Assembly (NCBI GenBank): GCA_023460255.1
Contig: JAEWQZ010000373.1
Coordinates: 1 to 6,745 of the forward strand
From: Actinomycetes bacterium
GTDB lineage: Bacteria > Actinomycetota > Actinomycetes > Actinomycetales > Cellulomonadaceae
Direction: 5' to 3'
DNA: 6,745 nt
Part shown: in pieces, positions 1 through 4,822 of the stretch
How positions within the stretch are numbered: the stretch's first letter is position 1
Layout of the letters: every line of letters starts with the position of its first letter
Notes under the pieces: model-generated
The model's input: only the letters and a program-made list of their open reading frames with translations
Database searches by the model: none
Told to the model about the DNA's origin: nothing
Position numbers and translations under genes: made by a program

Positions 1-30
1 CGCCACGCACGCCTGAGGCGCGCCGGCGGG

Positions 31-56
31 GTGCCGCACCCACCGCGGTGCGGCAT
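31..56 (+). terminator. Hairpin, probable terminator of an upstream gene
   Basis: The arms 31-40 and 47-56 form nine Watson-Crick pairs plus one terminal G-U pair around a 6-nt loop (41-46). A G-rich stretch follows instead of a T-tract, which is common for actinobacterial terminators. An in-frame TGA at 14-16 (preceded by codons for Ala-Thr-His-Ala) could be the stop of the upstream gene, but too little sequence is present to confirm a gene. The hairpin lies 71 bases before the sucrose phosphorylase start, so it could instead be part of that gene's 5' leader. Confidence 0.5.
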
Positions 57-127
57 GCTGGGGGGCGGGGACGCCGCCGCGCGCGCGCCGTCCGGGCGCG
101 GGAACGCGGCACGGGACGGGAGCAGCC

Positions 128-1603
128 GTGCGCAACCAGGTGCAGCTCATCGCCTACGCCGACCGGCTCGGCGGGTCCATCGCGGGACTGCGCCAGGTGC
201 TCGACGGGGACCTGGCCGGCGCCTTCGGCGGCGTGCACCTGCTGCCGTTCTTCACCCCGTTCGACGGGGCTGACGCCGGCTTCGACCCGGACGACCACAC
301 GCAGGTCGACCCGCGGCTCGGCACGTGGGCGGACGTGGCGGCGCTGGCGGCGGACCGGGACACGACGGTCGACGTCATCGTCAACCACGTCTCGGCCCGG
401 TCCCCGCAGTTCCGCGACTGGCTCGCCCACGGTGACGGGTCGCCGCACGCGGGGATGTTCCTCACCCTCGGCGCCGTGTTCCCCGACGGTGCGACGGAGG
501 AGGACCTGGCGCGCATCTACCGTCCGCGGCCCGGCCTGCCGTTCACCCCGGTCACCGTGGCGGGGCGGCGCCGGTTCGTGTGGACGACGTTCACCAGCGA
601 GCAGGTCGACATCGACGTGGAGTCCGAGCCCGGGCGGGCCTACCTCGCCTCGGTGCTCGACGCGCTGGCCGCGGCCGGCGTGACCATGGTGCGCCTGGAC
701 GCGGTCGGCTACGCGGTGAAGACGCCGGGGACCACCTGCTTCATGACGCCCGCGACGCTCGCCTTCATCGACGACCTCACGGCGCAGGCGAGGGCGCGGG
801 GGATGGCCGTGCTCGTCGAGGTGCACTCCCACCACGAGCGGCAGGTCGAGATCGCGCGGCGCGTGGACCGCGTCTACGACTTCGCACTGCCGCCCCTCGT
901 GCTGCACGCCCTGGCCACCGGCGACTGCGTGCCGCTCGGACGGTGGCTCGCCATGCGGCCCGCGAACGCGGTGACGGTGCTCGACACGCACGACGGGATC
1001 GGCGTCGTGGACGTGGCGCGCGACGGCGACCGGCCCGGGCTGCTCGACGACGCCCAGGTCGACGCGCTGGTCGAGGGGATCCACGAACGGACGGGGGGCG
1101 ACAGCCGCCTGGCGACGGGTGCCGCGGCGTCGAACCTGGACCTGTACCAGGTGAACGCGACGTACTACGCGGCGCTCGGCCGGGACGACGCGGCCTACCT
1201 GGTCGCGCGCGCCATCCAGCTCTTCACGCCGGGCATCCCGCAGGTGTACTACGTCGGCGCCCTGGCCGGGGACGACGACATGGCGCTGCTCGCCGAGACG
1301 GGCGTCGGGCGGGACATCAACCGGCACCGCTACTCGCGTGAGGAGGTCCGGGCGGCCGTTCGGCGTCCCGTCGTGCGGGCGCTGCTCGACCTGGCGAGGT
1401 TCCGCAACGCCCACCCGGCCTTCGACGGCGAGTGCACCGTCGACGCGGGCCCCGACGCCGTGGCGCTGCGGTGGCGCCGTGGGGACGACCGCGCGGAGCT
1501 CGCCGTCGACGCGCGGTCCCGCACCGCCGTGCTGCGCTGGAGCGATGCGGCCCGCGAGCGTGTGTCGGTCGACCTCCTCGCCGACCCGCCGCGACTCGGC
1601 TGA
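128..1603 (+). CDS. gtfA: Sucrose phosphorylase (GH13 subfamily 18)
   Basis: Cytoplasmic enzyme that splits sucrose with phosphate into alpha-glucose 1-phosphate and fructose, saving one ATP compared with hydrolysis. The 491-residue protein matches my recollection of the Bifidobacterium adolescentis enzyme (504 aa) nearly throughout, from the N-terminal VQLIAYADRLGG onward. The catalytic triad is visible: nucleophile D191 in VRLDAVGY, acid/base E231 in VEVHSHH, and transition-state stabiliser D289 with H288 in VLDTHDGIG. Each is one residue offset from D192/E232/D290 of the bifidobacterial enzyme. The loop motifs IYRPRPGLPFT and ASNLDLYQVN, which shape the acceptor/phosphate site, are kept; this favours sucrose over the sucrose-6'-phosphate, glucosylglycerol and glucosylglycerate phosphorylases of the same subfamily. 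The start is GTG at 128, with GGGAG at 118-122 as a closely spaced Shine-Dalgarno, and it agrees with the family N-terminus. No sugar transporter or LacI-type regulator lies in the window. There is no signal peptide. Confidence 0.93.
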   Translation: MRNQVQLIAYADRLGGSIAGLRQVLDGDLAGAFGGVHLLPFFTPFDGADAGFDPDDHTQVDPRLGTWADVAALAADRDTTVDVIVNHVSARSPQFRDWLAHGDGSPHAGMFLTLGAVFPDGATEEDLARIYRPRPGLPFTPVTVAGRRRFVWTTFTSEQVDIDVESEPGRAYLASVLDALAAAGVTMVRLDAVGYAVKTPGTTCFMTPATLAFIDDLTAQARARGMAVLVEVHSHHERQVEIARRVDRVYDFALPPLVLHALATGDCVPLGRWLAMRPANAVTVLDTHDGIGVVDVARDGDRPGLLDDAQVDALVEGIHERTGGDSRLATGAAASNLDLYQVNATYYAALGRDDAAYLVARAIQLFTPGIPQVYYVGALAGDDDMALLAETGVGRDINRHRYSREEVRAAVRRPVVRALLDLARFRNAHPAFDGECTVDAGPDAVALRWRRGDDRAELAVDARSRTAVLRWSDAARERVSVDLLADPPRLG

Positions 1604-1677
1604 GGGGTCGCCGCCCGGACGCTCCGGATGCCGCCGTCGCGCCGAGCACGCAGACTGGCAGGGAAGGGAGGGCGACG

Positions 1678-1848
1678 ATGACCGACACCGCGACGCACGA
1701 CACGATGCGCGACCCCGTCTGTGGCATGACGCTCGACGCGACCACGGCCGTGACGAGCACGGAGCACGACGGCACGACGTACCACTTCTGCTCCGAGGAC
1801 TGCTACCGGACGTTCAGCGCTGACCCCGAGACCTACGCGAAGGGCTGA
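1678..1848 (+). CDS. Small YHS-domain protein, putative metal binding
   Basis: A 56-residue protein that is essentially one YHS domain. DPVCGM lies at residues 12-17, followed by YHFCSEDCYRTF at 35-46 and PETY at 50-53. C15, C38 and C42 are the likely metal-contacting cysteines. The domain is known as a short stand-alone protein and as an extra domain of copper/heavy-metal P-type ATPases and some oxygenases; a role in metal handling is inferred, and the metal is not predictable. The start is ATG at 1678, preceded by a strong AAGGGAGG (1664-1671) at 6-nt spacing. The frame stays open upstream, but no comparable Shine-Dalgarno marks a longer form, and the first family-typical residues appear only after M1. 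The next small gene begins four bases after the stop, so the two are probably cotranscribed. Confidence 0.85.
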   Translation: MTDTATHDTMRDPVCGMTLDATTAVTSTEHDGTTYHFCSEDCYRTFSADPETYAKG

Positions 1849-1852
1849 GGAC

Positions 1853-2020
1853 ATGGGCGACAAGATGGAGCACAAGGCCGAGGAGCTCGGCGGCAAGGCC
1901 AAGGAGACCCTCGGTCGGGCGACCGACGACGAGGAGATGGAGGCCGAGGGCCGCGCCGACCGGGCGAAGGGCAGCCTCAAGCAGGCCGGCGACAAGGTGA
2001 AGGACGCCTTCAAGGACTGA
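1853..2020 (+). CDS. CsbD-family stress-response mini-protein
   Basis: A 55-residue, very hydrophilic protein beginning MGDKMEHKAEELGGKAKE, rich in Lys, Glu, Asp, Ala and Gly. It has the repeated GKAKE / AKGSLKQAGDKVKDAF pattern of the CsbD family (about 55-70 aa). Family members in Bacillus and actinobacteria are often induced by general stress or stationary phase; the molecular function is unknown. It contains no cysteine, no membrane segment and no signal peptide. The start is ATG at 1853; GAAGGG at 1839-1844, inside the end of the YHS gene, gives an 8-nt spacing and suggests translational coupling. An alternative in-frame ATG at 1865 would remove four residues. The gene is followed 15 bases later by a strong hairpin that should end the transcript. 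Confidence 0.85.
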   Translation: MGDKMEHKAEELGGKAKETLGRATDDEEMEAEGRADRAKGSLKQAGDKVKDAFKD

Positions 2021-2035
2021 TCGGCCGGCCACGCA

Positions 2036-2076
2036 CGACGACGGGCGGTACCCCGGTGGGGTGCCGCCCGTCGTCG
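2036..2076. terminator. Strong bidirectional terminator hairpin
   Basis: The 19-nt arms 2036-2054 and 2058-2076 pair completely, with a single T-G wobble (T2049), around a 3-nt GGT loop. It lies between the stop of the CsbD-like gene (2020) and the stop of the convergent PRC-barrel-like gene (2105), the expected place for a shared terminator. No T-tract is present on either side. On the other strand the hairpin is equally stable, so it can serve both transcripts. Confidence 0.85.
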
Positions 2077-2104
2077 CAGATCGGGTCAGCCCGTCGCAGG
2101 GTCC

Positions 2105-2470
2105 TCAGCGCAGCAGGTGCGACTCCGGCACGGACAGGCGCACCGTCCCGTCGTCCACCTCGGCGACCTGCCCTGCCTCGGCGTACGCGGTGCCGCTGAA
2201 CAGTCCCGCGAGGTCGACGCGGACGTAGCCCTCCTGCGCCAACCGCGCCCGGGCCTGCTCCGTCAGGGACGAGTCGGGCGTGAACACGGCGGCGAACTGC
2301 TCGACGAGCGGCGCGCGGTTGGCGCCCGGCTCACCGACGTGGGCGTAGGAGCCCGGGTCGCCCGCGACGACGGCCGCCACGGTGCCGATCCGGTGCCCCT
2401 CCGAGTCCACGACGGTCATCCCCTCGGCCACCTGGGCAAGGGCCTCCTCCTGCGGTCCGGTTGCTGTCAT
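2105..2470 (-). CDS. PRC-barrel / DUF2171-like small protein
   Basis: A 121-residue acidic soluble protein. The segment VAEGMTVVDSEGHRIGTVAAVV (about residues 14-35) is the typical first strand pair of PRC-barrel or DUF2171-type domains, where a 'mode of use' Asp-Gly turn precedes G-x-V. The last third, from GYVRVDLAGLF to VDDGTVRLSVPESHLL, gives the closing strands seen in such proteins. Related genes often sit beside stress genes in actinobacteria, but no biochemical role is established and I assign none. The start at 2470 is supported by GGGAGGA about 3 nt upstream on the minus strand. It is transcribed divergently from the osmC-like gene, across a 145-bp spacer, and convergently with the CsbD-like gene. 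Confidence 0.7.
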   Translation of the reverse strand: MTATGPQEEALAQVAEGMTVVDSEGHRIGTVAAVVAGDPGSYAHVGEPGANRAPLVEQFAAVFTPDSSLTEQARARLAQEGYVRVDLAGLFSGTAYAEAGQVAEVDDGTVRLSVPESHLLR

Positions 2471-2615
2471 GGGTCCTCCCTTCGTCCCTGTCCAGTGAAG
2501 CCGACCCCGGCGTGGGCGGCGACCGGACGGCGTGCGGACGGACGAACACGCAGGTCATCATGGCTGTGGATCGAGTGCCCACCCGGGGCGTCGAGCGCCG
2601 TACGAGGGAGCGCGG
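2471..2615. promoter_or_regulatory. Divergent intergenic region (promoters expected)
   Basis: This 145-bp spacer lies between the minus-strand PRC-barrel-like gene and the plus-strand osmC-like gene, so it must hold promoters for both unless either is driven from farther away. Apart from the two Shine-Dalgarno sequences (minus strand around 2474-2480, plus strand 2604-2610) I see no clear -35/-10 pair and no convincing operator palindrome. An OhrR/MarR-type operator would be expected if the osmC gene were peroxide-regulated, but none was recognised. Confidence 0.4.
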
Positions 2616-3035
2616 ATGTCGCAGTCACGCAGGTCGGTGGAGATCGAGCGCGTCGGGCCGGGCGTCTTCGAGGCCGTCAACGCCCGCGGGGGGACACTGC
2701 GCATCGGCGCCGACGGATCGGACCTCTTCACCCCCGTGGAGCTGCTGCTCGCGGCGATCGCCACGTGCACGGCCGCCGACGTCGACGTGATCACCGGGCG
2801 CCGGGCGCAGCCGGAGCGGTTCGGCGTGCGCGTCGAGGCCGAGAAGGTCCGCGACGAGGCGGGCAACGCCCTGCGCGACATCCAGGTGACGTTCTCCGTC
2901 CGCTTCCCGGCCGGCCCCGACGGCGACGCGGCGCGCGAGGTGCTGCCGCGCGCCGTGCAGACGTCGCACGACAGGAGCTGCACCGTCTCCCGCACCGTCG
3001 AGGCCGGCACGCCGGTGCGGGTCGTCGTGGACTGA
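2616..3035 (+). CDS. OsmC/Ohr-family thiol peroxidase-like protein
   Basis: A 139-residue protein of the usual OsmC/Ohr size. OsmC/Ohr proteins are dimeric cytoplasmic thiol peroxidases that reduce organic hydroperoxides with a pair of cysteines. Both are visible: C51 in PVELLLAAIATCTAADVD, at the start of the central helix, and C122 in SHDRSCTVSRTV; E42 of the VELLL segment is also conserved. The sequence SPxELLLAAxAxCxAxDV resembles the broader OsmC/YhfA group more than Ohr, so a role other than peroxide reduction is possible. The start is ATG at 2616 with GAGGGAG at 2604-2610 (5-nt spacing). A longer form from 2532 would add 28 residues of Gly/His/Arg-rich, non-family sequence and is disfavoured. 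Confidence 0.85.
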   Translation: MSQSRRSVEIERVGPGVFEAVNARGGTLRIGADGSDLFTPVELLLAAIATCTAADVDVITGRRAQPERFGVRVEAEKVRDEAGNALRDIQVTFSVRFPAGPDGDAAREVLPRAVQTSHDRSCTVSRTVEAGTPVRVVVD

Positions 3036-3062
3036 GCGATGCGCCGGCGGTGCGACGTGCCG

Positions 3063-3082
3063 GGGGCGGGCCCGTGCGCCCC
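3063..3082 (+). terminator. Weak GC hairpin after osmC-like gene
   Basis: GGGGCG (3063-3068) pairs with CGCCCC (3077-3082) across an 8-nt loop, 27 bases after the osmC-like stop. The stem has only six pairs and no T-tract, so termination here is only a possibility. In such GC-rich DNA, chance stems of this size are frequent. Confidence 0.25.
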
Positions 3083-3108
3083 GCGCCCGGATGCCGGACG
3101 GCGGTGGA

Positions 3109-3129
3109 CACCCCGCAGCGGTCGGGGTG
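3109..3129 (+). other. Hairpin just before the Cys leader ORF
   Basis: CACCCCG (3109-3115) and CGGGGTG (3123-3129) form seven perfect pairs around a 7-nt loop. The right arm touches the first base of the GAGGG ribosome-binding sequence (3129-3133) of the small leader ORF. It could be a terminator of osmC, or a structure limiting ribosome access to the leader. The choice depends on where transcription starts, which the sequence does not show. Confidence 0.4.
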
Positions 3130-3140
3130 AGGGTGGGCCC

Positions 3141-3197
3141 ATGACGAACGGCGCGCACCGGGTCTTCTCCGGTGCGTGCTGTCCCGGCTGCCGCTGA
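3141..3197 (+). CDS. Cysteine-rich leader peptide upstream of carbonic anhydrase
   Basis: An 18-residue ORF reading MTNGAHRVFSGACCPGCR, with cysteines at 13, 14 and 17, followed by TGA. GAGGG at 3129-3133 lies 7 nt before the ATG, a proper Shine-Dalgarno. Codon 14 is TGT, an uncommon codon in this genome. The ORF lies 93 bases upstream of the carbonic anhydrase start on the same strand. An 11-pair hairpin (3151-3161 with 3169-3179, one G-U) is buried in it, its 3' arm ending at the first Cys codon. Short leaders with adjacent Cys codons are known in actinobacteria before sulfur-assimilation genes, and in mycobacteria polycysteine leaders were reported to act as cysteine-responsive attenuators (from memory). 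Inference: ribosomes stalling at C13-C14 when Cys-tRNA is scarce would change folding of the downstream RNA. Chance occurrence of so short an ORF cannot be excluded. Confidence 0.55.
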   Translation: MTNGAHRVFSGACCPGCR

Positions 3198-3230
3198 CCC
3201 CGTCCCGGCCGCCGGTCCCGCCCGACGTGT

Positions 3231-3271
3231 CCACGCCTGCGCGTGGCTGTGGCGTCCCTGCGGCCACCCAC
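3231..3271 (+). promoter_or_regulatory. Two mutually exclusive hairpins, candidate attenuator
   Basis: Hairpin one pairs CCACGC (3231-3236) with GCGTGG (3241-3246) over a CTGC loop. Hairpin two pairs GTGG (3243-3246) plus GTGGC (3249-3253) with GCCAC (3263-3267) plus CCAC (3268-3271), with a two-base CT bulge and a 9-nt loop. Both use 3243-3246, so they cannot coexist. CACGC at 3232-3236 can also pair with GCGTG (3174-3178) at the Cys codons of the leader ORF. The second hairpin ends six bases before the GAGGAG (3277-3282) of the carbonic anhydrase gene. Such alternatives are what a transcription or translation attenuator needs, but stabilities were not computed and no T-tract is present. Confidence 0.4.
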
Positions 3272-3290
3272 CCCCCGAGGAGATGAGCGC

Positions 3291-3782
3291 ATGTCCGTCA
3301 CCGACGAGCTCCTGACCGCGAACGCCGCATACGCCGCCGACTTCACCGGCCCGCTGCCCCTGCCGCCCGCCCGCCACCTCGCGGTGGTCGCCTGCATGGA
3401 CGCCCGGCTCGACGTCTACCGGCTGCTCGGGCTGGCGGAGGGCGAGGCGCACGTCATCCGCAACGCGGGCGGCGCCGTCACCGACGACGTCATCCGCTCG
3501 CTGGCGATCTCCCAGCGGCTGCTCGGCACGCGGGAGATCGTCCTGCTCCACCACACCGACTGCGGCATGCTCACGTTCACCGACGACGCGTTCAAGGCCG
3601 ACATCGAGGCCGAGACCGGCATCCGCCCGCCGTGGGCGGCCGAGGCGTTCGGCGACCTCGCCGCCGACGTGCGCCAGTCGCTGGCACGCGTCCGGGCCAC
3701 CCCGTTCGTGCCGCACACCGACGCCGTCCGCGGGTTCGTCGTCGACGTCGCGACCGGCCGCCTGACCGAGGTCACGGCCTGA
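3291..3782 (+). CDS. canA: Beta-class carbonic anhydrase, Rv1284 type
   Basis: Zinc enzyme interconverting CO2 and bicarbonate in the cytoplasm. The 163-residue product has the same length as my recollection of Mycobacterium tuberculosis Rv1284 and follows it almost block by block: VACMDARLDVYR, EGEAHVIRNAGG, TDDVIRSLAISQRLLGTREI, LLHHTDCGMLTFTDD and RGFVVDVATGRLTEVT. Zinc ligands are C35, H88 and C91; D37 and R39 form the Asp-Arg pair that controls access to zinc. The start is ATG at 3291 with GAGGAG (3277-3282) 8 nt upstream; an in-frame GTG at 3243 would add 16 residues absent from the family and lacks a ribosome site. In mycobacteria the orthologue lies next to cysD-cysN (sulfate activation), which makes the cysteine-rich leader upstream here meaningful. 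No sulfate genes are present in this window. Confidence 0.93.
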   Translation: MSVTDELLTANAAYAADFTGPLPLPPARHLAVVACMDARLDVYRLLGLAEGEAHVIRNAGGAVTDDVIRSLAISQRLLGTREIVLLHHTDCGMLTFTDDAFKADIEAETGIRPPWAAEAFGDLAADVRQSLARVRATPFVPHTDAVRGFVVDVATGRLTEVTA

Positions 3783-3804
3783 GCGCACGGGCCGCCGCGG
3801 GCGC

Positions 3805-3822
3805 ATCAGCCCCGAGGCTGAT
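3805..3822 (+). terminator. Hairpin after carbonic anhydrase gene
   Basis: ATCAGCC (3805-3811) pairs perfectly with GGCTGAT (3816-3822) around a CCGA loop, 22 bases after the carbonic anhydrase stop. The stem is compact with a tetraloop, but no T-tract follows. It probably ends the carbonic anhydrase transcript and would separate it from the membrane phosphatase gene. Confidence 0.5.
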
Positions 3823-3863
3823 CCCGGATCCACCTCGAGGTCCTGCCGCTGCAGGGTCGGTTC

Positions 3864-3876
3864 CTGGTAGGCATGG
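3864..3876 (+). promoter_or_regulatory. Putative leaderless -10 box of the PAP2 gene
   Basis: CTGGTAGGCATGG ends four bases before the GTG start at 3881. The TAGGCAT core would lie at about -13 to -7 if transcription began at the start codon, the placement seen in leaderless actinobacterial genes. No Shine-Dalgarno is visible, which fits. A copy differing at one base stands before the next gene (4807-4819). I see no matching -35 element. Confidence 0.4.
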
Positions 3877-3880
3877 TCAC

Positions 3881-4762
3881 GTGCCCACGCCTGACCAGTC
3901 CGACCCCGCCGCGGAGCCGTCCGCGACGCTGACCGAGGCGCCCTCGCCGTCGGCCGCCGCGTCCGCGTCGCTCCCCACGACGCCTGCGCACGCGTCCGCG
4001 GAGCATGCGGAGTCCGCCCCGGCCCGGCGCTCGTGGCCCGGGTGGGTGCGCGAGCTCGTCATCGTCGCGGTCGTCTACGGCTGCTACTCGATCAGCCGCA
4101 ACCTCATCCCCGACCAGGTCGGCCAGGCGCAGCGGAACGCGCGCTCGATCCTCGACGCCGAGCGGCTCCTCGGGCTGGACATCGAGCTCGGCATCAACCT
4201 CTGGGGCGCCGAGCGGCCCTGGCTGATCATCCCCGCCAACTACTACTACGCGACGCTGCACCTGTCGGTCACGGCGGTCGTCATGGTGTGGCTGTACCGG
4301 CGGCGGCACGCGGTCTACGCGCGGGCGCGCAGCGTGCTGCTCACGATGACGCTGATGGCCCTGGTCTGCTACTGGCTGTACCCGCTCGCGCCGCCGCGCC
4401 TGACGGCCGGCGAACGGTACGTCGACACGGTCAAGGAGTACGTCCTGTGGGGCTTCACGCCCTCGGAGGACATGGTCGAGCTGTCCAACCAGTACGCCGC
4501 CATGCCGTCGATGCACGTCGGCTGGGCCCTGTGGGTCGGCGTCGTCCTCGTGCTCTACGGGCGCGGTCGGGTGGTGCGGGCGCTCGGCGTGGCCTACCCG
4601 CTCGCGACGGTGTTCGTCGTCATGGTGACCGCCAACCACTACATCCTCGACGCGGTGGCCGCCGTGGCGTTCTTCGTCGTCGCCGTCGCCGCGGTGGACG
4701 TGGTGCGCAAGGTCACCGGCCGCCGTGACCCCGCAGCGGGGCCGGCGGTGCTCGCCGCCTGA
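3881..4762 (+). CDS. PAP2-family membrane phosphatase / Aur1-like phosphotransferase
   Basis: A 293-residue membrane protein of the PAP2 superfamily, closest in pattern to the Aur1/inositolphosphotransferase branch. Residues 1-53 are a soluble, Ala/Ser/Pro/Glu-rich tail without a signal peptide. Hydrophobic segments follow at roughly 59-76, 114-139, 151-170, 213-226, 231-250 and 255-272, about six membrane spans. The superfamily motifs are PLAPPRL (168-174, R173), MPSMH (208-212, with H212 in place of the classical PSGH histidine) and NHYILD (252-257, with catalytic-type H253 and D257). Members act on lipid phosphates or transfer phospho-head groups at the membrane; the substrate is unknown. 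GTG at 3881 is chosen because it is the only in-frame start near the carbonic anhydrase stop and before the first span; there is no obvious Shine-Dalgarno, so translation may be leaderless. A reading frame extending back to 3632 would overlap the carbonic anhydrase gene and is rejected. Confidence 0.85.
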   Translation: MPTPDQSDPAAEPSATLTEAPSPSAAASASLPTTPAHASAEHAESAPARRSWPGWVRELVIVAVVYGCYSISRNLIPDQVGQAQRNARSILDAERLLGLDIELGINLWGAERPWLIIPANYYYATLHLSVTAVVMVWLYRRRHAVYARARSVLLTMTLMALVCYWLYPLAPPRLTAGERYVDTVKEYVLWGFTPSEDMVELSNQYAAMPSMHVGWALWVGVVLVLYGRGRVVRALGVAYPLATVFVVMVTANHYILDAVAAVAFFVVAVAAVDVVRKVTGRRDPAAGPAVLAA

Positions 4763-4765
4763 CCG

Positions 4766-4789
4766 GAGGCGCCCCGGCCGCCGCGCCTC
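4766..4789 (+). terminator. Hairpin after the PAP2 gene
   Basis: GAGGCGC (4766-4772) pairs perfectly with GCGCCTC (4783-4789) over a 10-nt loop, starting four bases after the PAP2 stop. There is no T-tract. If it terminates, the next gene needs its own promoter, which agrees with the box at 4807-4819. An 8-bp direct repeat GCCCCGGC (4771-4778 and 4790-4797) overlaps it and is probably a chance GC repeat. Confidence 0.4.
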
Positions 4790-4806
4790 GCCCCGGCGCG
4801 CGGGGG

Positions 4807-4819
4807 CTGGTACGCATGG
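4807..4819 (+). promoter_or_regulatory. Putative leaderless -10 box of the SMP-30 gene
   Basis: CTGGTACGCATGG ends three bases before the ATG at 4823. Its TACGCA core falls exactly at -12 to -7 if transcription starts at the A of the ATG. The run of Gs directly before the ATG is too close to serve as a ribosome site. It matches the box before the PAP2 gene at 12 of 13 positions. Confidence 0.4.
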
Positions 4820-4822
4820 GGG

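Noticed and set aside
2..16. End of an upstream gene (Ala-Thr-His-Ala, stop)
   Set aside because: Only four codons are visible, so no gene can be claimed. It is mentioned only as context for the hairpin at 31-56.
1615..1627. Small hairpin CCGGA / TCCGG after sucrose phosphorylase
   Set aside because: Five pairs with a 3-nt loop and no T-tract is within chance expectation in this GC-rich sequence.
2532..2615. N-terminal extension of the OsmC-like protein
   Set aside because: The added residues are not family-like, while ATG 2616 has a strong Shine-Dalgarno and gives the usual length of about 140 residues.
3105..3110. TGGACA as a -35 element for the leader and carbonic anhydrase
   Set aside because: No -10-like sequence occurs 16-19 bases downstream, so the match to TTGACA alone is not enough.
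2117..3130. 337-codon open frame on the plus strand
   Set aside because: It runs antisense to the PRC-barrel-like gene and out of frame through the osmC-like gene, and is Arg/Gly-rich without motifs.
3243..3290. N-terminal extension of the carbonic anhydrase from a GTG at 3243
   Set aside because: The 16 extra residues are Pro/Arg-rich and absent from the 163-residue family members, and the good ribosome site GAGGAG fits the ATG at 3291.
2625..3833. 402-codon open frame on the minus strand across osmC and carbonic anhydrase
   Set aside because: It is antisense to two recognised genes, has biased low-complexity composition and no recognisable domain. It is a shadow frame.
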